Positions 24,526-33,026 of a stretch of DNA of 64,000 bases are shown here, in pieces. Location of the stretch: positions 1,674,001 through 1,738,000 of the forward strand of contig NZ_JACOPE010000001.1 in the NCBI RefSeq assembly GCF_014287355.1, read 5' to 3'. Positions within the stretch are counted from its first letter, which is position 1; every line of letters begins with the position of its first letter. A program made the translations under genes and the position numbers. Source of the stretch: Ruminococcus hominis. Lineage in GTDB: Bacteria > Bacillota > Clostridia > Lachnospirales > Lachnospiraceae. Below the pieces are notes generated by a model, which was not told the DNA's origin, ran no database searches, and saw nothing but the letters and a program-made list of their open reading frames with translations.

Positions 24526-25623
24526 ATGAAAGCAAAAAAAATTGGTTTTGTTGGTCTTGGATTGATTGGTGGTTCTATTGCAAAAGCAATTCGCCAATAT
24601 TATCCTGACTATGAACTTCTTGCCTTTGACAAAAATAAAGAAACACTTGCACTTGCTGTTCAAGAAGAAATTATCCATACTGTTTCTTCTTCTATTGATG
24701 ATAATTTTAGAGATTGTGATTATATTTTTTTATGTGCACCAATTTCTTTTAACAATGCTTATTTAAGTCAATTAAAGGATTATATCTCACCAAATTGTAT
24801 TTTAACAGATGTTGGAAGCGTAAAAACATCTATCCACGAAGAAATCATTCGACTTGGATTAGAAGAAAATTTTATCGGAGGACATCCGATGGCAGGTTCT
24901 GAAAAAAGTGGTTTTGTAAATTCAAAAGCAATTCTTATTGAGAATGCTTACTATATCCTTACCCCTTCAGCAAATGTTTCAAGAGAAAAAGTGGAAGCCT
25001 ATAAGACATTTGTCTCTTCATTAAAGGCATTGCCTATTGAACTCGATTATCACCAGCATGATATGCTTACCGGAACTATCAGCCATCTTCCGCATATTAT
25101 TGCTTCGAATCTTGTAAATTTCGTTAAAAAAACTGACACAGATGATGAGTTAATGAAGATGCTTGCAGCCGGAGGATTTAAAGACATTACAAGAATCGCG
25201 TCCTCGTCACCAATTATGTGGCAGCAGATTTGTTTAAAAAACAAAGAACCAATTTCGAAAATCCTCGGTGGTTTTATTGATTCTTTATCTGAAACGAAAA
25301 AATTAATTGACCAGTCTTCTGAACGGGAATTATATTGTATGTTTGAAAGTTCCAGAGATTATCGCAATTCGATGCCTAATAGTTCAGCGGGACCTATCAA
25401 GCGTCAATTTTTATTGTATTGTGATATTGTGGATGAAGCCGGTGGAATTGCAACAATTGCAACGATTTTAGCGACGAATCACATCAGTATTAAAAATATT
25501 GGTATTATTCATAACCGAGAATTTGAAGAAGGTGTTTTATTAATTGAATTTTATGATCAGGATTCTTCTGTGCAAGCTGCGGCACTACTGAAGAAATATC
25601 ATTATATCGTATATGAAGTTTAG
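24526..25623 (+). CDS. tyrA: Prephenate dehydrogenase with C-terminal ACT domain
   Basis: A 365-residue NAD(P)-dependent enzyme converting prephenate to 4-hydroxyphenylpyruvate in tyrosine synthesis. The Rossmann motif GFVGLGLIGGS is at residues 7-17. GGHPMAGSEKSGF (about 124-136) and HDMLTGTISHLPH (about 183-195) are catalytic and substrate-binding signatures. The last ~70 residues (DIVDEAGGIATIATILATNH) form an ACT domain, which usually gives tyrosine feedback inhibition. The start follows AAGGAGAG. aroA follows 19 bases later in the same operon. Confidence 0.95.
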   Translation: MKAKKIGFVGLGLIGGSIAKAIRQYYPDYELLAFDKNKETLALAVQEEIIHTVSSSIDDNFRDCDYIFLCAPISFNNAYLSQLKDYISPNCILTDVGSVKTSIHEEIIRLGLEENFIGGHPMAGSEKSGFVNSKAILIENAYYILTPSANVSREKVEAYKTFVSSLKALPIELDYHQHDMLTGTISHLPHIIASNLVNFVKKTDTDDELMKMLAAGGFKDITRIASSSPIMWQQICLKNKEPISKILGGFIDSLSETKKLIDQSSERELYCMFESSRDYRNSMPNSSAGPIKRQFLLYCDIVDEAGGIATIATILATNHISIKNIGIIHNREFEEGVLLIEFYDQDSSVQAAALLKKYHYIVYEV

Positions 25624-25642
25624 CCAAGGGAGGTATTACAAT

Positions 25643-26935
25643 ATGGAGTTAGCTAAAATCACGGGACTTCGAGGAGAAGTAAATATTCCTGGGGATAAAT
25701 CTATTTCTCACAGATGCATTATGTTTGGTTCTATTGCCAGTGGGACTACAGAAATTTCGAACTTCTTGCAAGGAGCAGATTGTCTTGCAACGATTAATTG
25801 TTTTCGTAGAATGGGAATCGAAATTGAAAATCAAGAAGAAAAGATCATTGTACATGGAAAGGGACTTCATGGATTAACTGCACCAACGGAAATTCTGGAT
25901 GTCGGAAACAGCGGAACTACAACTCGTCTTATCTCTGGAATTTTGGTTGGACAACCTTTTGAATCCAAACTCTCTGGTGATAATTCATTGAATTCCAGAC
26001 CTATGAAACGTATTATTGAGCCTTTAACAAAAATGGGAGGGCATATTTCAAGCATCTTAAGAAATGGTTGCGCTCCCCTCTATATTGCTCCCGGAAAACT
26101 TCACGGAATACATTATGATTCTCCTGTTGCTTCTGCCCAGGTAAAATCAAGCATCTTATTAGCTGGATTGTATGCTGACGGAGAAACTTCTGTCACTGAG
26201 CCTTCTCTTTCTCGCAATCATACAGAATTAATGCTTAAAGAATTTGGTGCAGATATTCGTTCTCAATTTGATTTAAACACAAGTAAAGCAACTGCATTTA
26301 TTCGGCCTTGCAGTGAACTTTATGGACAAAAAATTATGGTCCCGGGAGATATTTCTTCCGCTGCTTACTTTATTGCAGCCGGGCTTCTTGTACCAGATTC
26401 AGAAATTCTGATAAAAAACACAGGAATCAATGCAACCCGGGCGGGCATTTTAAAAGTATGTGAAAATATGGGCGCAAATATTACTTTGTTAAATGAGCGT
26501 ACAGAAGGTGGTGAAGCAATTGCAGATATCCTGGTTCGGACAAGCAAGCTTCATGGTACTACTATTTCAGGGGATATTATCCCAACACTAATTGATGAAA
26601 TTCCGATTATTGCCATAATGGCAGCTGCTGCAGAAGGTACAACTATAATAAAAGATGCAGCCGAGTTAAAAGTAAAAGAGACAAATCGTATCGAAACTGT
26701 TGTTGACAATTTAAAAGCTATGGGATGCGATATTATTGCCACAGATGATGGAATGATCATTCATGGGGGGAAAACACTTCATGGCACAACCATTCATACC
26801 TTACTGGATCATCGTATTGCAATGGCATTTAGCATTGCAGCATTAATTGCAGAAGATACCACTCGAATTCTTGACAGCAAATGTGTCGATGTCTCTTATC
26901 CTACTTTTTATGATTCATTCGAAAATTTATTATAA
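25643..26935 (+). CDS. aroA: 3-phosphoshikimate 1-carboxyvinyltransferase (EPSP synthase)
   Basis: A 430-residue shikimate-pathway enzyme joining shikimate-3-phosphate and phosphoenolpyruvate. Visible signatures are GDKSISHR (about residues 15-22), GNSGTTTRL with the expected phosphate-binding residues (about 87-95), and NSRPMKRI. Later ones are the DEIPIIAIMAAAAEGTT catalytic stretch near residue 315 and DHRIAMAFSIAAL near residue 390. The start at 25643 follows GGGAGG by 8 bases; an overlapping longer frame begins at 25613 inside tyrA. It supplies chorismate for both TyrA and the folate operon downstream. Confidence 0.95.
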   Translation: MELAKITGLRGEVNIPGDKSISHRCIMFGSIASGTTEISNFLQGADCLATINCFRRMGIEIENQEEKIIVHGKGLHGLTAPTEILDVGNSGTTTRLISGILVGQPFESKLSGDNSLNSRPMKRIIEPLTKMGGHISSILRNGCAPLYIAPGKLHGIHYDSPVASAQVKSSILLAGLYADGETSVTEPSLSRNHTELMLKEFGADIRSQFDLNTSKATAFIRPCSELYGQKIMVPGDISSAAYFIAAGLLVPDSEILIKNTGINATRAGILKVCENMGANITLLNERTEGGEAIADILVRTSKLHGTTISGDIIPTLIDEIPIIAIMAAAAEGTTIIKDAAELKVKETNRIETVVDNLKAMGCDIIATDDGMIIHGGKTLHGTTIHTLLDHRIAMAFSIAALIAEDTTRILDSKCVDVSYPTFYDSFENLL

Positions 26936-26973
26936 TTTCTTATTTTATAGCCTTTCGATATAAAATAGCACAT

Positions 26974-27018
26974 AAAAAGAGAATCATTTTTTGCCAGGCA
27001 AATTATGATTCTCTTTTT
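26974..27018. terminator. Bidirectional terminator
   Basis: Perfect 14-bp stem AAAAAGAGAATCAT / ATGATTCTCTTTTT (26974-26987, 27005-27018) between convergent aroA and folBK. Confidence 0.9.
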
Positions 27019-27041
27019 TAGCCGTAGTTTAAATCAAACTA

Positions 27042-27860
27042 TTATTTTAAAGATAGTTTTGATAGCATTTCACTTACTGTCCATCCATATACAGGATGTC
27101 TCTTGTACGGAGCAATCTCACATAATGGTTTTAAGACAAAATCTCTGTTTTGCATATCAACATGTGGAACGCAAAAATCAGATTCCTGTATCACGCAATC
27201 ATCATAAAATAAAATATCCAGATCTAAAGTACGAGGACCCCAATGTATTTTCCGCTCGCGACCGGCATTTTGTTCAATTCGATGCAATTCATCTAATAAT
27301 TCATGTGGAGTAAGCAAAGTACGCATCTTTAAACAGCCATTTAAAAATTCATCCTGATCTGTGACCCCATATGGTTCTGTAACGAGATACTCTGAAACCC
27401 TTGTCACCTTGCAGTTTTCCAGCAGATCTAATGCAGTAACTGCGTCATCAAGAAATTGCCGTTTATTTCCAATATTAGACCCCAACGCAATATATACTGT
27501 GTGCCAGCTTCTGTCAATCTCTACAGACACTGTTTCAAGAGGCAGTCCAATCGGTGCCCACGGTTTCTTTATTTCAATTTTTACCCTTTCGAGATGAGTC
27601 ACTTGAAGAAGTAATTGTTCTGCTAAACTTTCTGCCAATCGTTCTAACAATTGAAATGTATGCTCTTTTACATATTTATCAATAAACTGACTTACTTCGC
27701 CATAATGAATAGACGCTGTCAGTTCGTCTGTTTTCCCTGCTTCGCGTGTATCTGTATATAGAACTACTGATACAAGAAATTTCTGTCCTAACTTATTTTC
27801 CTCTGGAAACACTCCATGATTTGCAAATATTTCCAAATTTTCAATTTTTATTTTGTCCAT
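27042..27860 (-). CDS. folBK: Bifunctional dihydroneopterin aldolase / HPPK
   Basis: A 272-residue fusion for two consecutive folate steps. Residues 1-115 are the FolB aldolase (DKIKIENLEIFANHGVFPEE, HTFQLLERLAE). Residues about 118-272 are FolK pyrophosphokinase, with YIALGSNIGNK, FLNGCLKM, and RKIHWGPRTLDLDILFYDD containing the catalytic acidic pair. It converts dihydroneopterin to 6-hydroxymethyl-dihydropterin and then its diphosphate, the substrate of FolP encoded just upstream. It is the last gene of the folate operon. The ribosome site (GGAG) is 14 or so bases upstream, longer than usual. Confidence 0.95.
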   Translation of the reverse strand: MDKIKIENLEIFANHGVFPEENKLGQKFLVSVVLYTDTREAGKTDELTASIHYGEVSQFIDKYVKEHTFQLLERLAESLAEQLLLQVTHLERVKIEIKKPWAPIGLPLETVSVEIDRSWHTVYIALGSNIGNKRQFLDDAVTALDLLENCKVTRVSEYLVTEPYGVTDQDEFLNGCLKMRTLLTPHELLDELHRIEQNAGRERKIHWGPRTLDLDILFYDDCVIQESDFCVPHVDMQNRDFVLKPLCEIAPYKRHPVYGWTVSEMLSKLSLK

Positions 27861-27905
27861 TATGTTTAAATAATCTCCGTTAATTTTATAATTAATCTTT
27901 TATTT

Positions 27906-28724
27906 TTAATTAACTTCATGTTTTCTCATGATTGCTTCTGTCATTTTGATTGCACGATAATTTGCCTTTACGTCATGGACTCTTACAAAGGAGCATCCCT
28001 TCATCATTCCAATAACGGTTGTCGCAAGAGTGCCCTCTTCTCTTTGATCTGCCGGAAGATCCAGTGTCAGACCAATCATAGACTTTCGAGACGTCCCAAG
28101 AAGAACAGGATATCCTAATGTTTGAATGGAATCTACATGCTTCATCATCTCCAGATTCATCTCATATGTTTTTCCAAAGCCGATACCCGGATCTAACATA
28201 ATCTTATCGTCTTCTATCCCTGCCTGTTTTGCAAGTCGAATGGTTTCTTTCAAATCATCCAGAACATCTTCAATAAAATTGCTATACTCTGTATTATCGC
28301 GATTATGCATCAGGCAACAAGCAGTCTGATTTTTAGCAATCACTCCTGCCATTTTCTCGTCGTATTTTAGTCCCCAGATATCATTAACTAAATCTGCTCC
28401 TGCCTGAATTGCTGCCTCAGCCACATTGCTTTTATAAGTATCTATTGATATCGGAATATCAAATTCAGTCTTTAATTTTACAATTATCGGTACAACACGT
28501 TCGATTTCTTCTTCATCTGATATCTGTATATGTCCCGGTCTTGTAGACTCTCCTCCGATATCAAAAATATCTACACCATTTTCTGCCATTTCCTTGGCAT
28601 GATATAGTGCCGAATCTAACGAATTATATTTTCCACCATCTGAAAATGAATCTGGTGTTACATTTAAAATTCCCATGATATATGTATGATGCTCTGTATC
28701 AAATATTTTTTGACCTATAATCAT
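27906..28724 (-). CDS. folP: Dihydropteroate synthase
   Basis: A 272-residue TIM-barrel enzyme that condenses p-aminobenzoate with hydroxymethyl-dihydropterin diphosphate. It is the sulfonamide target. Signature 1 is MGILNVTPDSFSDGG near residue 17. GESTRPG lies near residue 60, SIDTYKSNVAEAA near 95, DPGIGFGKT near 178 and GTSRKSMIG near 210. Its ATG overlaps the stop of the HD gene (ATGA arrangement), so the two are translationally coupled. Confidence 0.96.
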   Translation of the reverse strand: MIIGQKIFDTEHHTYIMGILNVTPDSFSDGGKYNSLDSALYHAKEMAENGVDIFDIGGESTRPGHIQISDEEEIERVVPIIVKLKTEFDIPISIDTYKSNVAEAAIQAGADLVNDIWGLKYDEKMAGVIAKNQTACCLMHNRDNTEYSNFIEDVLDDLKETIRLAKQAGIEDDKIMLDPGIGFGKTYEMNLEMMKHVDSIQTLGYPVLLGTSRKSMIGLTLDLPADQREEGTLATTVIGMMKGCSFVRVHDVKANYRAIKMTEAIMRKHEVN

Positions 28725-29248
28725 ATTTCAATCTCCATATTCTTTTTTTCTATTGTCCAATTACATTCTTTTTCTGCAAGACAGCTATAACATGCTCTTG
28801 ATTTTTTATCCGCAGTATATAACAGCCAACTTAATATATCGGATAGATTTGTATTTTTTGCCTGGTCTATACACACGTTTTGTTGAACTCTGTGATTTTG
28901 GATTGCTGTGAGAATTCCTTGTTTCTCTTCTTCTGTAAAACTTAATTCTGGAAGATCACGGAATATGATTTTCGCAATTTCTACGGATGCTTTTTCGTGT
29001 GGATATCCTTCTTCATACTGTCTGTATTTCCCAATATCATGCAATAAAGCCATTCCATAAATAACCGGTTTACGAATTCTAAAATCTTGCTCTAAATTCA
29101 ATATCCACGCAATGCGAGCAACATCAATAAAATGTTCCATTGTGTGTCGGCAAAATTTTCTTCCTTCTTCCGCTTTTTGCAGACGTATGTAACACTCTTG
29201 GTATAATGAATGCTTTCGAATGTATTCTATTTCTATTAATTTTTTCAT
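28721..29248 (-). CDS. HD-domain phosphohydrolase in the folate operon
   Basis: About 175 residues with an HD metal-dependent phosphohydrolase fold. The first His is in FCRHTMEHFIDVARIAWI, the HD doublet in ALLHDIGKYRQYEEG, a third His pair in YPHEKAS and QNHRVQ, and the distal Asp in YTADKKSRACYSC. A late Cys-rich stretch (CYSCLAEKEC) follows. The start ATG 29248 sits 8 bases after AGG; a TTG at 29254 is possible. It lies between folE and folP, and its stop overlaps the folP start. No dihydroneopterin-triphosphate Nudix enzyme is in the operon, so this protein could remove those phosphates; that is inference. Confidence 0.85.
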   Translation of the reverse strand: MKKLIEIEYIRKHSLYQECYIRLQKAEEGRKFCRHTMEHFIDVARIAWILNLEQDFRIRKPVIYGMALLHDIGKYRQYEEGYPHEKASVEIAKIIFRDLPELSFTEEEKQGILTAIQNHRVQQNVCIDQAKNTNLSDILSWLLYTADKKSRACYSCLAEKECNWTIEKKNMEIEI

Positions 29249-29257
29249 TTTCAAAGC

Positions 29258-29812
29258 CTACCGTAACATTCTAAAAAATGTATCTTCTAATTCTTGGTTA
29301 TTTTCAAAAATTCCTCTTTTAACAATTGTTACCGTCTGACTTCCCGGTTTTTTAATTCCACGCATTGTCATACACATATGCTCAGCCTCAATCATCACCA
29401 TAACACCTTTTGGATTCAATTCCTTTTCCAGTGCATCCGCGATTTGCCCTGTCAATTGTTCTTGCAACTGAAGTCTTCTTGCAAAAACTTCCACTGTTCG
29501 GGCTAGCTTGCTCAACCCTACAACTTCACCGTTTGGAATATATGCGATGTGTGCTTTTCCATAAAATGGAAGTAAATGGTGCTCACAAGTAGAATAAAAT
29601 GTAATATCTTTTTCTAATACCATTGCATCATTATCTACATGAAAACGTTTTTTTAAATGTTCTGAAGCATCTTCTTCCATACCACCATATATTTCTTCGT
29701 ACATTCTTGCAATACGATCTGGTGTTTCCACTAATCCTTCACGAGTCACGTCTTCTCCGATTCCTTCCAGTAATAGACGAACTCCTTCTTTTACCTTTTC
29801 GTGATCTATCAT
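29258..29812 (-). CDS. folE: GTP cyclohydrolase I
   Basis: A 184-residue type IA enzyme that opens GTP to dihydroneopterin triphosphate, the entry step of folate synthesis. The zinc ligands appear as Cys and His in [18 protein letters not shown] (about residues 72-89) and Cys in [11 protein letters not shown] (about 143-153). [20 protein letters not shown] is the family helix. The start at 29812 is ATG. It lies 10 bases downstream of folC in the operon. Confidence 0.96.
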   Translation of the reverse strand: MIDHEKVKEGVRLLLEGIGEDVTREGLVETPDRIARMYEEIYGGMEEDASEHLKKRFHVDNDAMVLEKDITFYSTCEHHLLPFYGKAHIAYIPNGEVVGLSKLARTVEVFARRLQLQEQLTGQIADALEKELNPKGVMVMIEAEHMCMTMRGIKKPGSQTVTIVKRGIFENNQELEDTFFRMLR

Positions 29813-29822
29813 TTACTCATCC

Positions 29823-31205
29823 TCATTTTTCAATCTTTTCTTCTTTTCCAACAAGTCTCATTACATCTCCAAGATACGATAATGATCCAAATGCAACAAT
29901 AATATCATCTTCTTTTGTCTGACACATGACAGTATCAATTGTATCTTTCAATGACGGCATACTGCAAACTTCATATGATTCGTCTGATTTTTTTAAAGAT
30001 TCTTCTTTTGTGGCAGTTGCCTCCCAATTTTTTTCAATTACCTGTTTTAATAAGTCTGCATCCAATGTTCTATCCTTATTCGGAAGATTAATTGTATATA
30101 CCCTTTTTGCTAACGGCAACATAATTTGTACAATTTTTTCATATTCTTTATCTTTGAAAACTCCCATTATAAAGATAAACTGTTTTTGAGGAAAATATCT
30201 TTCTAATGTTTTTTTCAATTGCTTTGCAGCATCTTCATTATGTGCCCCATCAACAATAAACACCGGATTTTCATGTATGCAAGTAAATCTACCCTTCCAC
30301 TTCGTTTTCAGAAAGCCATTTCTAATAGCTTCCATCGAATATACACTTTTTTTCGATGTTTTCTCACATTTATTTTCTGTCTGCTCAATTCTTTGTAATG
30401 CCAGTAGAACCTCACATGCAGTTGCAGCATTTTGAATCTGATACAATCCCGCCAGCGGAATATGAATATTTTCAAATTGTTTATAAGAAAATGTCTGTCC
30501 ATGATAAGATTCATCTAAAACTTGTACTTTATCAGGCTCTGCGAATTGTATCGGTACATGATTTTTATCTGCTGCTTTTTTTAATACTTTTCTTACTGCT
30601 TCTTCTTGTGCTGCTGAAACAACAACACATCCAGGCTTTATGATTCCCGCTTTATTTTCTGTGATTTCTTCTAATGTATTTCCCAAAAATCCCATATGAT
30701 CTCTGCTTATATTGGTAAACACAGCCACTTTTGTATTGGAAATAATATTTGTTGCATCTAAAATGCCGCCCAGACCAGTTTCCAATACTACATAATCACA
30801 ATGCTCTCTCTGAAAATATAAAAAAGCTATTGCGGTCTCAACTTCAAATACGGTCGGACTAGCCTTTCCGTTTGTCTCCATACGCACAATAGCTCTCTGA
30901 ACTTCTTCAACTAATTCTGTAAATACTTTTTCCGAGATCCAATTTCCATTTATCTGGATTTTTTCCAGATATCCAATTACTGTTGGTGAAACATATCTGC
31001 CAACACGAAATCCGGTCTCACTTAATATTGTAGAAATATATGCAAGCACAGACCCTTTTCCATTGGTTCCCGCAATATGTATGAACCTCAAATCATTCTG
31101 TGGATTTCCCAGTTCATACAACAGCTCTCGAATCGTATCCAAGCCAAGTACACTTCCGTATTTCGACACTTCGTCCAAATATACCCTTGCTTCTTCGTAG
31201 GTCAC
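29823..31205 (-). CDS. folC: Bifunctional folylpolyglutamate / dihydrofolate synthase
   Basis: A 460-residue Mur-ligase-type enzyme that adds glutamate to dihydropteroate and then further glutamates to folates. The P-loop HIAGTNGKGSV is near residues 42-52. Also visible are TVFEVETAIAFLYF, LETGLGGILDATN, FTNISRDHMGFLG and VDGAHNEDAA near residue 325. The start is GTG at 31203-31205 with AAAGGAAA upstream. It is the first gene of the fol operon and has its own promoter, just after the cobalamin operon. Confidence 0.95.
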   Translation of the reverse strand: MTYEEARVYLDEVSKYGSVLGLDTIRELLYELGNPQNDLRFIHIAGTNGKGSVLAYISTILSETGFRVGRYVSPTVIGYLEKIQINGNWISEKVFTELVEEVQRAIVRMETNGKASPTVFEVETAIAFLYFQREHCDYVVLETGLGGILDATNIISNTKVAVFTNISRDHMGFLGNTLEEITENKAGIIKPGCVVVSAAQEEAVRKVLKKAADKNHVPIQFAEPDKVQVLDESYHGQTFSYKQFENIHIPLAGLYQIQNAATACEVLLALQRIEQTENKCEKTSKKSVYSMEAIRNGFLKTKWKGRFTCIHENPVFIVDGAHNEDAAKQLKKTLERYFPQKQFIFIMGVFKDKEYEKIVQIMLPLAKRVYTINLPNKDRTLDADLLKQVIEKNWEATATKEESLKKSDESYEVCSMPSLKDTIDTVMCQTKEDDIIVAFGSLSYLGDVMRLVGKEEKIEK

Positions 31206-31263
31206 GTTTCTTGTTTCCTTTCAATTTATGATTGCTTTCGCTGTTGTTCATCATATCACTTAT

Positions 31264-31292
31264 ACCATATTCTAACAAGTAGAATTTTTCAA
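31264..31292 (-). promoter_or_regulatory. Promoter of the folate operon
   Basis: Minus strand TTGAAA (31287-31292), 17 bases, TATGGT (31264-31269), lying between the cbiC stop and the folC start. Confidence 0.65.
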
Positions 31293-31319
31293 CTAATCTT
31301 ATCTGTTTTTTGCTTTATC

Positions 31320-31961
31320 TCACAAATCCTCATCTAACATATAAATAAGTGCATTACAAATACATGCTGCAATATTACTTCCACCTTTTCTTCCTCTGGC
31401 AATAATATAAGGCGTATCTTCTAATTTTAAGATTAACTCTTTCGATTGAACTACATTTACAAAACCAACCGGAACACCAATAATCAGTTCGGGATCAACG
31501 ATTCCTTTTTCGACCTGTTCATACAAATGTATCAGTGCTGTAGGTGCATTCCCAATCGCATATATCAACTTTTTATTAAGCTTTGCTGCCTTTTCCATAC
31601 TTGCAACAGCTCTCGTAGTACCGTTCGTTTTTGCCTGTATTGCAACGTCTTCATCCGACATAAAGCAAAATACTTCTCCACCATATTTTGCAAGTCGTTT
31701 TTTATTGATCCCCGATTTTCCCATCTGTGTATCTGTTACTATGGATGCGCCCTGTCGGATTGCATCTAACGCTTTTTGAACAGCATCCTTTGAAAAAACT
31801 AAATTTTTCGCATAATCAAAATCCGCACTTGTGTGAATGCATCGTTTCACGATTGGTTCTGTTCCAGGAATCAATTGTGTATCTCCAAGTTCTTCTGTGA
31901 TAATCTCAAAACTTCTTCTTTCAATATCTTTTGGTAGTACCTGTTCTAGTTCTATAGCCAT
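31320..31961 (-). CDS. cbiC: Cobalt-precorrin-8 methylmutase
   Basis: A 213-residue enzyme moving the C11 methyl of (cobalt-)precorrin-8 to C12, giving (hydrogeno/cobyrinic) acid. Family signatures are KRCIHTSADFDYAKNL with the catalytic His, GASIVTDTQMGKSGI, and VGVPVGFVNVVQSKE-like text (GVPVGFVNVVQSKELI). The start at 31961 follows AGGTGAAAA. A longer in-frame start at 32012 overlaps the upstream CobU gene and adds nonconserved residues. It is the last gene of the cobalamin operon. Confidence 0.93.
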   Translation of the reverse strand: MAIELEQVLPKDIERRSFEIITEELGDTQLIPGTEPIVKRCIHTSADFDYAKNLVFSKDAVQKALDAIRQGASIVTDTQMGKSGINKKRLAKYGGEVFCFMSDEDVAIQAKTNGTTRAVASMEKAAKLNKKLIYAIGNAPTALIHLYEQVEKGIVDPELIIGVPVGFVNVVQSKELILKLEDTPYIIARGRKGGSNIAACICNALIYMLDEDL

Positions 31962-31984
31962 TTTTTCACCTGTTTTCTTTCTGA

Positions 31985-32989
31985 TCATTTCAGCTTTTCG
32001 CCAATACCACAAACTACTCGCGTTACTTTGTCTGCCTGTTTTGCAAGAGTGGTACAGATTCTTCCAACCTGTTCTCTATAATAACGTTCAAACGAATCCA
32101 CCGGCACAAGCCCATATCCAACTTCGTCACAAATTATTACTTTTTGTATATCTTTCGCAAAAATTTGTTCTATTATTTCTTTGATATCTAATTTCTCATT
32201 CTTTAAAATTCGTTTTATATAAATTTCAAAGTGATAAATTCCAATTGCGTTTTGAATTTTTTCAAAAGAATCTATTTCTCCGTCTGCCCATTGTATTTGA
32301 GGATAAAGTTTTCTTGCATATTCTAGTTTTCCTTGATATGCACCACCAATAATTAAATGCAATCCTGCTTTTTTGTTCATACACTTCACCTTTTCATTTT
32401 TATATAAAACTGCCTGTCCATATATTACTTCTTCTACTTCTACTGCTGCTTTAGCCAGTTCGCAATTTACTTTTCCTAAAACCTGCTTATACATCAGCAT
32501 TTCATTTGAATAAACTGTTGATTCCGAAAAGACTTCATTTGTTACAATAACAATATTTTCGTAAATATCGTTTAACTTTTCCACGCCATTTAAAATGTAA
32601 TCCGTGAGTTTTTCGACTACTTCGTTATTGGATAATGCGGGATACTGTTTTTTTAAAATTGTATTTATACCCGTTTCATCAAACAACTCATTTGCAACAA
32701 GATTTGACATACATTCTAATAGTACAATTTCTTTTTTATCCGAGTTTTTTTGAAATTTCATATTCTCAACAAATTCTGACAAATTTGTAAAACATTCTTT
32801 CGTCTGAAAATTTTTCTTTGCTCTCATTTGTCTATGTCTGTTTATTTTTTCTTCGGTTTCCCTTCCATATGGAATCATTGTAGCAAGATAAACTTTCGAA
32901 CTGTTTGTTTTTTTACTTAATTCACAGAGTTTGTTTTCTGCATATTCCGATTTTCCGCTTCCACTTCCTCCTGTTATAAGGTATAACAT
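31985..32989 (-). CDS. cobU: Tandem CobU-like protein (AdoCbi kinase / AdoCbi-P guanylyltransferase)
   Basis: A 334-residue protein with two CobU-like modules. Module 1 (about residues 1-180) has an intact P-loop GGSGSGKS and the RHR motif (NRHRQMRAKKNFQTKE), in which the His normally takes GMP. Its C-terminal signature is divergent (TNEVFSESTVYSN). Module 2 (about 208-334) has a degraded P-loop (GGAYQGK) and no RHR. It carries a near-canonical C-terminal signature, CDEVGYGLVPVDSFERYYRE followed by VCGIG. CobU normally phosphorylates adenosylcobinamide and transfers GMP, preparing it for CobS. Whether both halves contribute to one active site is unknown. Confidence 0.85.
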   Translation of the reverse strand: MLYLITGGSGSGKSEYAENKLCELSKKTNSSKVYLATMIPYGRETEEKINRHRQMRAKKNFQTKECFTNLSEFVENMKFQKNSDKKEIVLLECMSNLVANELFDETGINTILKKQYPALSNNEVVEKLTDYILNGVEKLNDIYENIVIVTNEVFSESTVYSNEMLMYKQVLGKVNCELAKAAVEVEEVIYGQAVLYKNEKVKCMNKKAGLHLIIGGAYQGKLEYARKLYPQIQWADGEIDSFEKIQNAIGIYHFEIYIKRILKNEKLDIKEIIEQIFAKDIQKVIICDEVGYGLVPVDSFERYYREQVGRICTTLAKQADKVTRVVCGIGEKLK

Positions 32990-33026
32990 AACATTTTGCT
33001 CCTGATTTATTTGATAATTCTATCTA

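Noticed and set aside
27042..31205. Folate riboswitch before folC
   Set aside because: Only 114 bases separate cbiC and folC, with a plain promoter and no aptamer-like pairing.
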